DNA of 64,000 bases from JAAFHB01 sp942493325 (GTDB lineage Bacteria; Bacteroidota; Bacteroidia; Bacteroidales; Prolixibacteraceae), in assembly GCA_942493325.1 (NCBI GenBank), contig OW818689.1, forward strand, positions 310,001 through 374,000. The letters run 5' to 3'. The position numbers were made by a program, and so were the translations under genes. Below, piece by piece: positions 28,036 to 37,273 of this stretch. The number at the start of each line of letters is the position of its first letter. Within the stretch, counting starts at the first letter, position 1. A model generated the notes under the pieces. That model did no database searches, was not told the DNA's origin, and saw nothing but the letters and a program-made list of their open reading frames with translations.

Positions 28036-28212
28036 TTATTGTTGTTTTTCTTTTTTATTCCACTGTATCCATTGTTGAGCATTTACTGCTGCTATTATAA
28101 GGCCTCCAACCGTTGCCCCATGTTTTCCGGTTATAATCCCACCAATCATCAGTATTAGTCCGATAACGAATAATAGGACATGAATTAATTGACGTGTCTT
28201 AATGTTTTTCAT
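28036..28212 (-). CDS. Small two-helix membrane protein, 58 residues
   Basis: The frame begins MKNIKTRQLIHVLLFVIGLI at 28212 and ends NKKEKQQ. Two hydrophobic segments, HVLLFVIGLILMIGGIIT and ATVGGLIIAAVN, are joined by GKHG and flanked by basic residues. Coding character is good: no internal stop, a plausible hairpin topology, and 12-base spacing to the VanZ-like gene. No family recognised. Probably part of the same cassette as VanZ-like protein 2. Confidence 0.65.
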   Translation of the reverse strand: MKNIKTRQLIHVLLFVIGLILMIGGIITGKHGATVGGLIIAAVNAQQWIQWNKKEKQQ

Positions 28213-28410
28213 ATCTGTTATTTTTTAGTTGCGAATTATATATTGTCTTGTACTTTTTAATGCCACATAACTCAGATATTGGCACATGGCCCTTATTTCT
28301 TCAATATATATGCAATACTTTTGCGAATGTACATTTTATTTAACACAAACATTTTTATTAAATCCAATATATTTTGCTTAACCTGAAATATTCCGGAGGA
28401 CTTTTAACAA

Positions 28411-28545
28411 CAATGGCGAAGAAATTCTTGATGCAAACGGAAATATTAGGTTTCGGGTAACGAAATTGAAATTGGCTTTCTGGGGGATGGCAAGGCAGGT
28501 GCATTTTGCCTGGTCGATGATATTGCATTGGTAAAAACCAAATAG
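28411..28545 (+). pseudogene. C-terminal remnant of a carbohydrate-binding/hydrolase gene
   Basis: The frame reading GNEIEIGFLGDGKAGAFCL then VDDIALVKTK and a stop at 28545 matches the last beta-strands of carbohydrate-binding modules that end many Bacteroidota glycoside hydrolases (usually ...WxxVDDVxLVRK). A preceding stretch in another frame (NGEEILDANGNIRFR) looks like the same protein. No upstream body of the gene remains. Confidence 0.5.
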
Positions 28546-28663
28546 TTTTTCTGTTTTCTAAATACAGGTGAAGACGCCAGGGGAGGACAAAGAGGCTACA
28601 ACATAAAAAACTGGTGTTGTTTTGCCACCACTGATATGAAAAATTTTATTCTTAATACCCAGA

Positions 28664-28770
28664 TTTGAATTAAGTATTTGGATTTTTTTTGAATTTGCTC
28701 CTATAAATTCACCATAGTCAGTAAGTGAAACACAATTAAAATTCAATTTTTTTGAAGCTTTTTTTCACCG
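28664..28770 (-). pseudogene. Fragment of an SBBP-type secreted protein gene
   Basis: About 33 codons, MNFNCVSLTDYGEFIGANSK then KIQILNSNLGI, match residues in the middle of the secreted protein at 23777-25846 (MNFSCVSVTEHGEFIAANSK...). Nothing on either side continues the match. Debris of a second copy of that gene. Confidence 0.75.
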
Positions 28771-28780
28771 TTCCAGAACT

Positions 28781-29197
28781 TTATTTCAACCTCTTTATTG
28801 CAAAAACGAGCACAGAATTTGGTAGTATTTGGATCTTTTTTTCCCTTTGTTTAAGTTTTATTGAAAATGAATTTGCATAGGCATATGTTTTATATTCAAT
28901 TTCAGCTTTTCCGCGAGCCGTTTTTCCTTTATAAATTTTTGTACTGACGTCATAAATTGCGCTGGAATCAGCATTGATGATCAGCTTTGACTCCCTGCTC
29001 TGAAAGTCTACTATTGTTTCTTCTTTATTTACATTCTGTAAAATCAATAGTCCATTAACTGTCCCTTTGGATTCACCTGAAATCAATTTCTGAAATACTG
29101 ATTCAAATCCATTACCATCTTTAGCCTTAGGGAGATCCAGACCAACTGCAAAATGTGAAGCGATGATAAATCCTAAAATTATTGGAATCTTTCTCAT
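28781..29197 (-). CDS. Small secreted protein, full-length copy
   Basis: A 138-residue protein with signal peptide MRKIPIILGFIIASHFAVG. The mature part begins LDLPKAKDGNGFESVF and is beta-rich (AEIEYKTYAYANSFSIKLKQ), ending in IQILPNSVLVFAIKRLK. I do not recognise the family. It is probably periplasmic or surface-exposed. A truncated copy lies at 26057-26338, so this gene and its upstream region were duplicated. Confidence 0.65.
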   Translation of the reverse strand: MRKIPIILGFIIASHFAVGLDLPKAKDGNGFESVFQKLISGESKGTVNGLLILQNVNKEETIVDFQSRESKLIINADSSAIYDVSTKIYKGKTARGKAEIEYKTYAYANSFSIKLKQREKKIQILPNSVLVFAIKRLK

Positions 29198-29403
29198 AGT
29201 AATACTTTTATAAGATTATGGGTTTACTGCAAGGTTAAGTCAGGCAGTATGTTTCGATTAAAAATGTTGACGCAATGATTGGTTAAATAATTCAAGGTTC
29301 GGCATACAGCGACCGCAACTGTGATATTGTGTTATTGCTTATCTGTTACATTACCCGGAATGATCTGCGAATGTACATTTTTATTTAACACAAACATTTT
29401 TAT
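28976..29403. repeat. Duplicated 420-bp segment, copy 2
   Basis: This is the partner of 26118-26535: the 5' half of the small secreted gene plus its upstream region. The upstream part shares GTTGACGCAATGATTGGTTA and TTCGGCATACAG with copy 1. Point changes are scattered, so the duplication is not recent. Confidence 0.75.
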
Positions 29404-29722
29404 TTTATCGAAAATTTGCAACTATCAATCAGTTGGCTTAAGCAATTTTCCTCGGGACCATAACACCTCCTGTTTTTAACAAAGATCGTTGCCGAATATA
29501 AAAATAGCAATTCATATCCGGAGCAGATTTAATTAAAAAAAAAGTACCTGAGTGGTTATATCAGGAGACTTTATTTTTACTGACCTAAAAGAATATCTGA
29601 TCAAAATGAACAGAAAATGAACTGAAAAAAGGAACCAAAAATGACACCTTATGAATATATTTGTTACGCGTTTGAAGCCGGGGAATTATTTTTTACAGTT
29701 ATAATTATACTCTAATTCTATC
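29404..29722. other. Intergenic region before the glycogen-type cluster
   Basis: No gene is seen. A small hairpin (CCTGA/TCAGG near 29550) is followed by AT-rich sequence. TATATTTG at 29656-29663 matches the -7 element TAnnTTTG and could drive the short gene at 29723 and the genes after it. No convincing -33 element is visible. Confidence 0.4.
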
Positions 29723-29935
29723 ATGGACAAGAACCAGAATGATCTCTCAGCAGAATTACAAAAAAATCTTTTCAAAAGTAAAGATTACTTGGTTCATGTT
29801 CCCCAGGATTCCCCTCTTAAAAGAACATTAAATCCATATTATCTTCCATCACTGAGCAATAGCACATATTCATTCATTGTGGAGTGGCAACTGCCGGAGA
29901 TGGACCCCCATGATTCCAGGAAACACGATTCCTAA
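29723..29935 (+). CDS. Hypothetical 70-residue protein
   Basis: MDKNQNDLSAELQKNLFKSK leads into LVHVPQDSPLKRTLNPYYLP and a C-terminus ending HDSRKHDS. It is soluble and charged, with no known motif. It sits 145 bases upstream of the glycosyltransferase on the same strand and has a possible -7 element at the right distance. It may be a genuine small gene of that cluster. Confidence 0.4.
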   Translation: MDKNQNDLSAELQKNLFKSKDYLVHVPQDSPLKRTLNPYYLPSLSNSTYSFIVEWQLPEMDPHDSRKHDS

Positions 29936-30080
29936 TCAATAATAATTGGAGTCAAGTTTCAAGGGATACCAGTGGTATCAATTAAACCAGTAAAAAAACC
30001 GGTTTAGGAATATTTGAAATATTTTCCGGAGAGTAGTATTGTTTTATAAATTTTCACTATGCCAACTTAAATAGGTAAAT

Positions 30081-31370
30081 ATGAGGGTGTTAATGTTTGG
30101 ATGGGAGTTCCCTCCCAATATTTCAGGAGGCCTGGGCACTGCCTGTTATGGATTAACAAAGGGTCTTTCTTCATTCGAAGATGTTGATGTAACTTTCGTC
30201 GTACCGAAGGTTTTCGGAGGAGAAGACACCAGCAATATTGAACTTATCGGGGCTGGTGATGTACCGGTTACAAATCGCAGGATCAGTATAAAGGAATTCG
30301 GCAAATCGGTAGACTATTTTGAGGTAGGTTCGAAACTGGTTCCGTATGTTGACCCGGAGGACTATTTAAGGCAATCTGAATATACTGTAGAAGGCACAAA
30401 ATCCCTGATTGAAACCGACAATCAGGGAAGGGTAATATTTTCGGGGAAATACGGATCAGATCTTTTATCGGAAATTGCCCGATATGCATTAGTGGCGAAC
30501 GTTATTGCCCATGAGAATCAGTTTGATGTCATCCATGCGCATGACTGGCTCGCTTATCCGGCGGGCATAGCTGCAAAACAGGCATCGGGCAAACCATTGG
30601 TAATCCATGTTCATGCCACCGATTATGACCGAAGCGGTGGTACCGTTAACCCAAATGTTTATGCCATTGAAAAACGGGGAATGGATATGGCTGATAAAAT
30701 CATCACGGTCAGTAACCTCACCAGAAAGATCGTCATAGAGAAATACGGGATTAATCCTGAAAAAGTGATTACAGTTTATAATGCAGTTGAACCCTATCGA
30801 CTTAATCACCTTGCTCCATTTGTCAAAGGATTTAACGAAAAGATAGTGACTTTCCTGGGACGGATCACCATGCAGAAAGGGCCTGAATATTTTGTGGAAG
30901 CGGCTAGCCGCATCCTCCAAAGAATGGACAACGTCCGTTTTGTGATGGCAGGCAGCGGCGATATGATGAATAAAATGATCAGGCGCACCGCCCAACTCAG
31001 GATCACAGATAAGTTCCATTTCACCGGTTTTTTAAAAGGAGACGATGTTTTTCGGATGCTGCGGATGAGCGATATTTATATTATGCCGTCAGTGTCAGAA
31101 CCATTTGGGATTTCTCCATTGGAAGCGATGCAGGCCGGAGTGCCGGTTATTATTTCACATCAGTCGGGGGTGGCAGAGATCCTGTCAAATGCGATCAAAA
31201 TCAATTTTTGGGATGTTGATGCAATGGCTGATGCTATACATGGAATTCTTAATTATAACGGAATGTCTAAAATGCTTGCCAATTATGGCAAAAAAGAATC
31301 TTGTAATTTGAAATGGAAAGACTCAGCATATAAAGTAAAACAGGTTTACTTATCTGCCATATTCGCGTAA
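30081..31370 (+). CDS. GT4/GT5-type glycosyltransferase (glycogen synthase-like)
   Basis: A 429-residue GT-B fold enzyme. The N-terminus MRVLMFGWEFPPNISGGLGT is the sugar-nucleotide/acceptor loop of starch and glycogen synthase relatives (here G-G-L-G in place of K-x-G-G). DVIHAHDWLAYPAG is a conserved block, and EPFGISPLEAMQAGVPVI contains the E-x7-E motif that binds the donor nucleotide. Next to a GH57 enzyme on the same strand, this forms a pair often seen in Bacteroidota, thought to make and trim alpha-glucan. The donor (UDP- or ADP-glucose) is inferred. Confidence 0.85.
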   Translation: MRVLMFGWEFPPNISGGLGTACYGLTKGLSSFEDVDVTFVVPKVFGGEDTSNIELIGAGDVPVTNRRISIKEFGKSVDYFEVGSKLVPYVDPEDYLRQSEYTVEGTKSLIETDNQGRVIFSGKYGSDLLSEIARYALVANVIAHENQFDVIHAHDWLAYPAGIAAKQASGKPLVIHVHATDYDRSGGTVNPNVYAIEKRGMDMADKIITVSNLTRKIVIEKYGINPEKVITVYNAVEPYRLNHLAPFVKGFNEKIVTFLGRITMQKGPEYFVEAASRILQRMDNVRFVMAGSGDMMNKMIRRTAQLRITDKFHFTGFLKGDDVFRMLRMSDIYIMPSVSEPFGISPLEAMQAGVPVIISHQSGVAEILSNAIKINFWDVDAMADAIHGILNYNGMSKMLANYGKKESCNLKWKDSAYKVKQVYLSAIFA

Positions 31371-31408
31371 TATATATTTTATTGTATTAATTATTATACA
31401 ATTATATC

Positions 31409-32611
31409 ATGAGGTCCATTTGTCTTTTTTTCAAGGTACACCAGCCGGTAAGGCTGAGAAAATATCGTTTTTTTGACATCGGTAATTCTGATTATTATTA
31501 TGACGATTATAACAATGAAATGATCCTTACGCGGGTAGCTGAAAACTGTTATTTGCCCGCAAACAAAATGATCCTTGACCTTATTAGCAGATGCCAGGGC
31601 CGGTTCAAGGTCGCTTTTTCAATTTCGGGTACGGCGATTGATCAGCTTAAGATCTATGCCCCCGAAGTCATTGAAAGTTTCAGGGAACTTGCTGCCACCG
31701 GATGTGTCGAATTCCTGGCAGAAACCTATTCCCACACTTTGTCAGTTCTAAAAAATATAAACGAATTCAAGAGACAGGTTGAAACCCATGCGATGGCAAT
31801 TGAAACCCTTTTTGGAACCAGACCGACAATATTTACAAATACTGAATTAATCTATTCGGATGAGATTGGCGTAATGGTTGCCGAAATGGGATACAAAGCC
31901 ACTTTGACCGGAGGCCCCAACTATATCCTCAAATGGAGAAGTCCGAATTATTTATATCGCAATGCAATTAATCCTGCATTAACTGTATTGTTAAAAAACT
32001 TCCGGTTAAGCGATGATATTGCTTACCGGTTTTCAAATTCTGCCTGGAGCGGATGGCCGTTGACTGCACGGAAATATGTTTCGTGGTTAAACAAAATTCC
32101 AAGTGAAGAAAAGATTGTCAACCTTTTCATGGATTATGAAACTTTCGGCGAGCATCAAAAACTCAGGACGGGGATTTTTAAATTTATGAATTCACTCCCT
32201 TCTGAAGTACTTCAAAAATCGGATTTTGAATTTATGACCCCTTCTGATGTTGTAGAAAATTATCAGCCGATCTCAACTTTAAATGTGCCTTACCCAATCT
32301 CCTGGGCTGATGAAGAGAGGGATCTTACAGCCTGGTTGGGGAATGAACTTCAGCAGGAGGCATTTGAAAAATTATACGGATTAAGCGGGCTGATCGAAAA
32401 GTGTTCAGATCCCGTTCTTTTAAAAGACTGGAAATATCTGCAAACCAGTGATCATTTCTATTATATGAGCACAAAATATTTTTCCGATAGCGATGCTCAT
32501 GCCTGTTTTAATCCTTATGATAGCCCGTATGTGGCATTTATGAATTATATGAATGTGTTGAACGATTTTTCTATCCGGTTAGACCTGATTGTGAAAAATA
32601 AACATTTGTAA
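31409..32611 (+). CDS. Glycoside hydrolase family 57
   Basis: A 400-residue cytoplasmic enzyme, 38 bases after the glycosyltransferase. MRSICLFFKVHQPVRLRKY contains the HQP of GH57 motif 1. FLAETYSHTLS is motif 2, TNTELIYSDE carries the probable nucleophile Glu (motif 3), and MDYETFGEHQ the probable acid Asp (motif 4). GH57 members act on alpha-1,4 or alpha-1,6 glucans as amylases or branching enzymes. Which activity applies here is not clear. It has no signal peptide, consistent with intracellular glycogen metabolism. Confidence 0.88.
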   Translation: MRSICLFFKVHQPVRLRKYRFFDIGNSDYYYDDYNNEMILTRVAENCYLPANKMILDLISRCQGRFKVAFSISGTAIDQLKIYAPEVIESFRELAATGCVEFLAETYSHTLSVLKNINEFKRQVETHAMAIETLFGTRPTIFTNTELIYSDEIGVMVAEMGYKATLTGGPNYILKWRSPNYLYRNAINPALTVLLKNFRLSDDIAYRFSNSAWSGWPLTARKYVSWLNKIPSEEKIVNLFMDYETFGEHQKLRTGIFKFMNSLPSEVLQKSDFEFMTPSDVVENYQPISTLNVPYPISWADEERDLTAWLGNELQQEAFEKLYGLSGLIEKCSDPVLLKDWKYLQTSDHFYYMSTKYFSDSDAHACFNPYDSPYVAFMNYMNVLNDFSIRLDLIVKNKHL

Positions 32612-32700
32612 CAAGACCATTTGTAATTCCATTAATTTTTATTACATTTAGATGCGTAATTAACCACTCATTAGTCTTCATAACTTTTTGCATATTGTTT

Positions 32701-35162
32701 ATGAATACCGATATTATCGTTTTAATCCAGCATCTAAAAGATGAAATCCAAAATAAATTTGGGGAAAGGATCTGTCATGCCGGACATTGTCAAATACTGT
32801 CAGAACAAATTCGAAACTCGACAAAACGTCTTTTAAGTGTTTCAACACTTAAAAGGTTTTTCGGTATTATTAAAACATCTTTCAAACCCTCAAAATATAC
32901 ACTTGATACACTGTCAATTTATTTGCAATTTGAAAACTGGCAGGAATTTATCTGTAATTTTGAAAAAGAAAAACACCAATTTTCCCAACTCAAAACATGG
33001 GACAACCTAAGAGACAGAATCAACGTGCTTACCAACGCGAGCCTGAAATCCCTCAAAAACAGAATTGGAACCAGCTATGAATATTTTCAGATCCGTCGTT
33101 TCTCCGAAAAACGATTCGAAAGTTTTTTATGCTCACCAAAGATTGCTACCGCTTTTATCGCACCTGATGGTTATGGCAAATCAACAATTGTGACCCAGCT
33201 AACTGAAAAGTTTTTTACCGCGGCGGATGCCAAATACCCTGATGATATTGTATGTCTGTTTGAAGGAAGTACCCTCCTCAACCTTGTTACCCCTAATCAA
33301 AGTATTCATAGTCTTTACAACTTAATTGAATATGATCCCCAAAAAAGCTTCAGCCTTGTTTTTCGCAACAATCCAGAATTGGTAAAAGGGAGGTTTGTAT
33401 TAATTATTGACGGGATCGATGATCTACATACTGAAAACGAAAAGACAGATCAACACATAAAAAACTTACTGAAAATAATATCCTCCTATGAACGTATTGG
33501 ATGGTTTAAGATGCTGATAACCTGCACCCCTAAAATATGGAGAATGTTTTCACTCCAAATGCAGGAGAATCAAGTGCTAAAATCACTTTGGTTCGACGTT
33601 ACATTTCAGGGAATGGATGATGATTTCATCAATATCCCTTTATTAAAAAAGGAAGAAATTAAATCAATTCTGGAAAATAATCATTACCCTAAATCCCTCG
33701 AAGATTTGTGTTTTACCTTTCCCGATATCTTATATGTTATTAATAATCCATATTTATTACATCTATTCTTGTTATCCGATAAACCAGCCGGAATAATCGG
33801 GGACATCGATCTGCTCAATCAATATATCCCAAAAACGGTACCGTCACCCCCCCCTGTTCCGCTGAAAAATTCTCAATCGTTAAATCATTTTTCACTTTGT
33901 GTGGATACAGTAAAAAAAGTATGGAAGTCAGAAAGTCTGATCTAAACTTATCATCCTCAATGATCGTTGCATATAACGCACAGATAAGGACAGGAATCTT
34001 ATATGAGTATTCGATACAGGACAATTACCTTTCAATGAATACTTATGTGAAATTTTCTCAGAATATATTGTTTACACATTATCTGGTTAATCTCCTGATA
34101 GAAGAAAATAAACTTAGTATTAAATTCCTGAAAAGCATTATTGTCGAATACAATAATTTGCCCCGTCTCCAATGTGAAATATTGAGTCATTTAATACAAA
34201 TTTTATTTAAGGATAAGCAGGTCGAACTACTCAAGGATATTTTCTCCATTGTGGGGAATGATAAGCTCCCGCAGAACATAACAACTTTCAATTCGCTTTG
34301 TCATGTTATGACCAATGTTATTCGCTTTGAAATGCGAAAAAATCCCGGTCTAAGAAATATATTAATACCTCATTATGCCCAATCACCAACCGGTCGAGCA
34401 TTATATTTTAAAAGATACTTTGACATGGATCGTCTTATGCTTTATTCAGGCGATGATCTTGACTGCTACCTGCAACACAACCAATCAAATGAAGCCAGGC
34501 TTTATGTCCACCTAATGAAATTTATGCAGCATTTTCTGGGTGAAGATAGGGACAAGTGTAAAAATGAATATGAGATTATTGTAAATCTGGAAGTTCCGTC
34601 AGAAAATGATTCAATGAACATTTCATATTATTTTATTCCTCAAGTTATCTATCAGTCGGTTTATGAAAATAAAGTGCAAAACTGTGTTTTAGATGATGTA
34701 TACCGTGTGTCAGGTAGATTATTACAAAACGGTATTCAAAGCAGAACTGATATACCAGCTTTTGAGTTTGCCATAATTTTTGCATTAAATTACGGCAAGA
34801 AAAATAAGGAAATCATCGATCTTGCTCACTATATCTACGAAAATTATGATCTGACTAACCTTTCCTTGTCATGTTTTTACCAACTTTTTCTGTCTGTCTA
34901 TGCGAAGGCCCTATTGGAAATGGGAGAGGCAATGCTAGGCGCCGACATTTTTAATCAGGTGAAGTTCAAGAATATTAATATTTCCGAGAATTTGAAGTAT
35001 TATATTCAAATAAGGCACATGCTTATTGAAGTTGAATTTTTAATTTATAAAGGGAAACTTATAAAAGCCCGCCAAAAACTTGACAAGATTAAAAAAATCT
35101 CACAAATGTTAAAATTCACCTACTTCAACAGCTGCGCGTTAGAACTTGAAAAAAGCATTTAG
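32701..35162 (+). CDS. STAND-like P-loop NTPase split at a poly-C tract
   Basis: Two frames give one protein of about 820 residues if one base is added to the C8 tract at 33847. Residues 1-90 form a small domain (STLKRFFGIIKTSFKPSKYT, LDTLSIYLQFENWQEF) found at the start of various Bacteroidota regulators. Walker A is APDGYGKSTI (Lys about 160) and Walker B is FVLIIDGIDDL near 240, as in NACHT/STAND signal NTPases. The second frame, entered as CSAEKFSIVKSFFTLCGY, is an all-helical C-terminal region (about 430 residues) that looks like a TPR-type solenoid. An ATG at 32701 is preferred over the TTG at 32695. The natural partner and ligand are unknown. A defence or stress-signalling role is possible. 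Confidence 0.72.
33847..33854 (+). repeat. Eight-cytosine homopolymer inside an ORF
   Basis: TCA-CCCCCCCC-TGTT. In the upstream frame it encodes Pro codons and then a short wrong-frame tail. Nine Cs would join the two frames. Confidence 0.9.
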
Positions 35163-35231
35163 CAATTATTTATACTTCAAAAACCATTCAGGTTGTTTCG
35201 ACATTTTAGAATAATTTTAAAAATTTAATTT

Positions 35232-35657
35232 TCATTTTTTTAGAACTTTATCTGCTGCCAGTTTACCGGTCAGTATTGACATTGGCACGCCTGCAGGACT
35301 GTAGGCCCATTGTCCTGCCTGATAAATTGATGGTATTGGTGTAAGAACTGAACGATCCGAGACCTGAATTTTGTTTATAACCGGCATAGATTTTTGAAAT
35401 GACCAACCCACAATAGCCCCTTCCGAACTGCCTACTCTGTTTTCAATATTTAAGGGTGTAAAGGAAAAACGTGCAATAATAGTATCTTTTAACATCGGGT
35501 AGATAGATCCGGAGATTACATTGATCATATGATTTTCCATTTCAGAAGTAAACTCCTCAAGCCTATAGAAGAAATGACCATGAGCGATTTTCCTGAAACT
35601 ATCCAGGGGCTCATCGACTTCCAGGAATAGGGAAAAAACAGAATCGCCACCTCGGTT
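35232..35657 (-). pseudogene. C-terminal remnant of a phytoene-desaturase-like oxidoreductase
   Basis: The open frame reads GGDSVFSLFLEVDEPLDSFR, then HGHFFYRLEEFTSEMENHMI, RFSFTPLNIENRVGSSEGAI and ends IYQAGQWAYSPAGVPMSILT and GKLAADKVLKK. These blocks are the C-terminal part of carotenoid-desaturase-type FAD enzymes. Family members have roughly 70 more residues between HGHFFY and EEF, and about 250 residues before GGDS, including the FAD-binding motif. All are absent. A stop codon lies immediately upstream in frame. Decayed gene. Confidence 0.75.
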
Positions 35658-36326
35658 TTACAGCATCCTGATTTTTGTTTCTTCGAATTTTGCTTTGATT
35701 TTTGTGGCTAAACCATTTGCATCCAATATTTTATAAAGTGTTTTTAATATTCTTTTTATTCATAAATTTCAATTCTGCAACAACGTTAATTGTTCTGAAC
35801 CATGCAATCCACTTAATTCCAGACTTTTTTCCCAACCATATTGGCATTAAAAAAAGCAGTTATAAACCACCAGACCTGTTCTCTCTATTCTGCCTTTAGA
35901 GACCCACTTCCCGACGAAATGTTTTGATCAGAAACACTGCCTCCTTATTCCCTTAATAGAAAAATCAATACAAAAAACAATATTCCTTATTCCCTTATTT
36001 TATGAATCAGCATGAACATAATCAAAATATTAGTATTGCTGAAGAATGTGATACGTTCCCAAAATTCTATCAGAAAACTATAGTCCCAAAATAAGGGAAT
36101 AAGGGAAATTTAGGTGGCGAACTGAATTTTCCTACTAAGGGAATAAGGGTAGGGGGCTCTGTAATTTTCAATCGGCCATCATATCCCATTAAATGTCATA
36201 TAGTGAAGGCTGTTAACAAAGGAAGGTGGGTTGATAGAAATTCTGTTTCGGTCAGAAGGGTTGAATTTCCTCATCCCACCTTATTCACTTTATCTTATTT
36301 TGATTTAGTTCCTGTTGTTTCGGCAA
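35658..36326. other. Intergenic region with nested inverted repeats
   Basis: No gene is seen. TCCTTATTCCCTTATTTT (35984-36001) is complemented by AAAATAAGGGAATAAGGGA (36088-36106). A second pair, CTCCTTATTCCCTTA (35941) and TAAGGGAATAAGGG (about 36136), lies outside it. The nested arms would fold into one long hairpin. Confidence 0.6.
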
Positions 36327-36971
36327 TTATTTTTTGGGACTTTCGTCCTGATAAAAATCATTACCCGTATCTTTTTTATCCCTGATTTTCTGACTATAAT
36401 TTGCCCGCGAACTGTTTTCTTTCATGAACATCGCCTTCATATTGGCTTCATTCTTCTGAAAGTGAATCGTATTGGTGATCGAAATTGAAGTGGCAAATTT
36501 TTCAACATCATGATCCGTTCCGATATAGGTGAAAGTCCACCGTTGCAATTTCAGTTCCTCGATCATCGTTTTGATAGCACTCCCGGAATATTCCTTTGAG
36601 GAATTTTCTTCTCCGTCAGTCAGGATGGTGACCAGAACATTATAGTCTGTCTGATTTTGAAGTACCTGCCGCAATTTGACAAAACTAAATCCTATCGCAT
36701 CGTACAGGGGAGTCATGGAATCGGGTTTATACCTGTTTTCATCAATCTGCTCCAGTTTACTCGCCGGATCGATAAAATGCAAAATTTTATTTCCAAAGCC
36801 ATTGAAGGTGATCAGTGAAATGAAATGTTCCTGTTCCGGAAATTGTTTTTCAATTCCTTTTACCGTCTGGACAATTTCGTTAAATCCCTGGATAATCGTT
36901 TTTCGGATGGGTTCCATAGAACCGCTTTCGTCGAGAATAATTAAGTTGTGTACCTGATGTTTGGTTTCCAT
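36327..36971 (-). CDS. VWA-domain protein
   Basis: A 214-residue protein that is almost entirely a von Willebrand factor A domain. The metal-ion-dependent adhesion site is complete: DESGSM (DxSxS) near residue 14, TPLYDAIG supplying the Thr near 83, and TDGEENSS supplying the Asp near 118. It has no signal peptide, so it is likely cytoplasmic. Such proteins often work with AAA ATPases or kinases/phosphatases. Here a PP2C phosphatase gene lies about 290 bases upstream on the same strand. The last residues are basic (KIRDKKDTGN). Confidence 0.85.
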   Translation of the reverse strand: METKHQVHNLIILDESGSMEPIRKTIIQGFNEIVQTVKGIEKQFPEQEHFISLITFNGFGNKILHFIDPASKLEQIDENRYKPDSMTPLYDAIGFSFVKLRQVLQNQTDYNVLVTILTDGEENSSKEYSGSAIKTMIEELKLQRWTFTYIGTDHDVEKFATSISITNTIHFQKNEANMKAMFMKENSSRANYSQKIRDKKDTGNDFYQDESPKK

Positions 36972-37180
36972 GTTGTTTCAAATTAAAGTTTGTGTAAAAA
37001 ATATGTTTGTTTTTAAAAGATGCAAAGTAATATTCCTGGGTAATGTCAATACGATCAGAGTAGGAGAGGGTTGGAAAAGTGCGAATCGCCATTTCTGTAT
37101 TGCAGGTGTTGCACTTCGTCCGTAAATTCATTTGTTCTGAAAACCATGGCAGTTCTTTTTAAGTTTAGGTAATCCTCGAA

Positions 37181-37220
37181 AAGACAAAGTAAAGGGTTAG
37201 GTATGCCAAAACGTGACATA
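37181..37220. repeat. 40-bp dispersed repeat, copy 2
   Basis: AAGACAAAGTAAAGGG followed by TATGCCAAAACGTGACATA, matching 23691-23730. It lies just before the hairpin at the end of the PP2C gene. Confidence 0.75.
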
Positions 37221-37240
37221 GGTGATTTTATTTTTTATTT

Positions 37241-37273
37241 AGTGATAGTTTCACTTGGAGTGAAACTAGCACT
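37241..37273. repeat. 33-bp hairpin at the 3' end of the PP2C gene
   Basis: AGTGATAGTTTCACT pairs with AGTGAAACTAGCACT (one mismatch) around a TGG loop. The PP2C stop codon is within the right arm. It is the reverse complement of the hairpin at 38044-38076. Confidence 0.85.
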
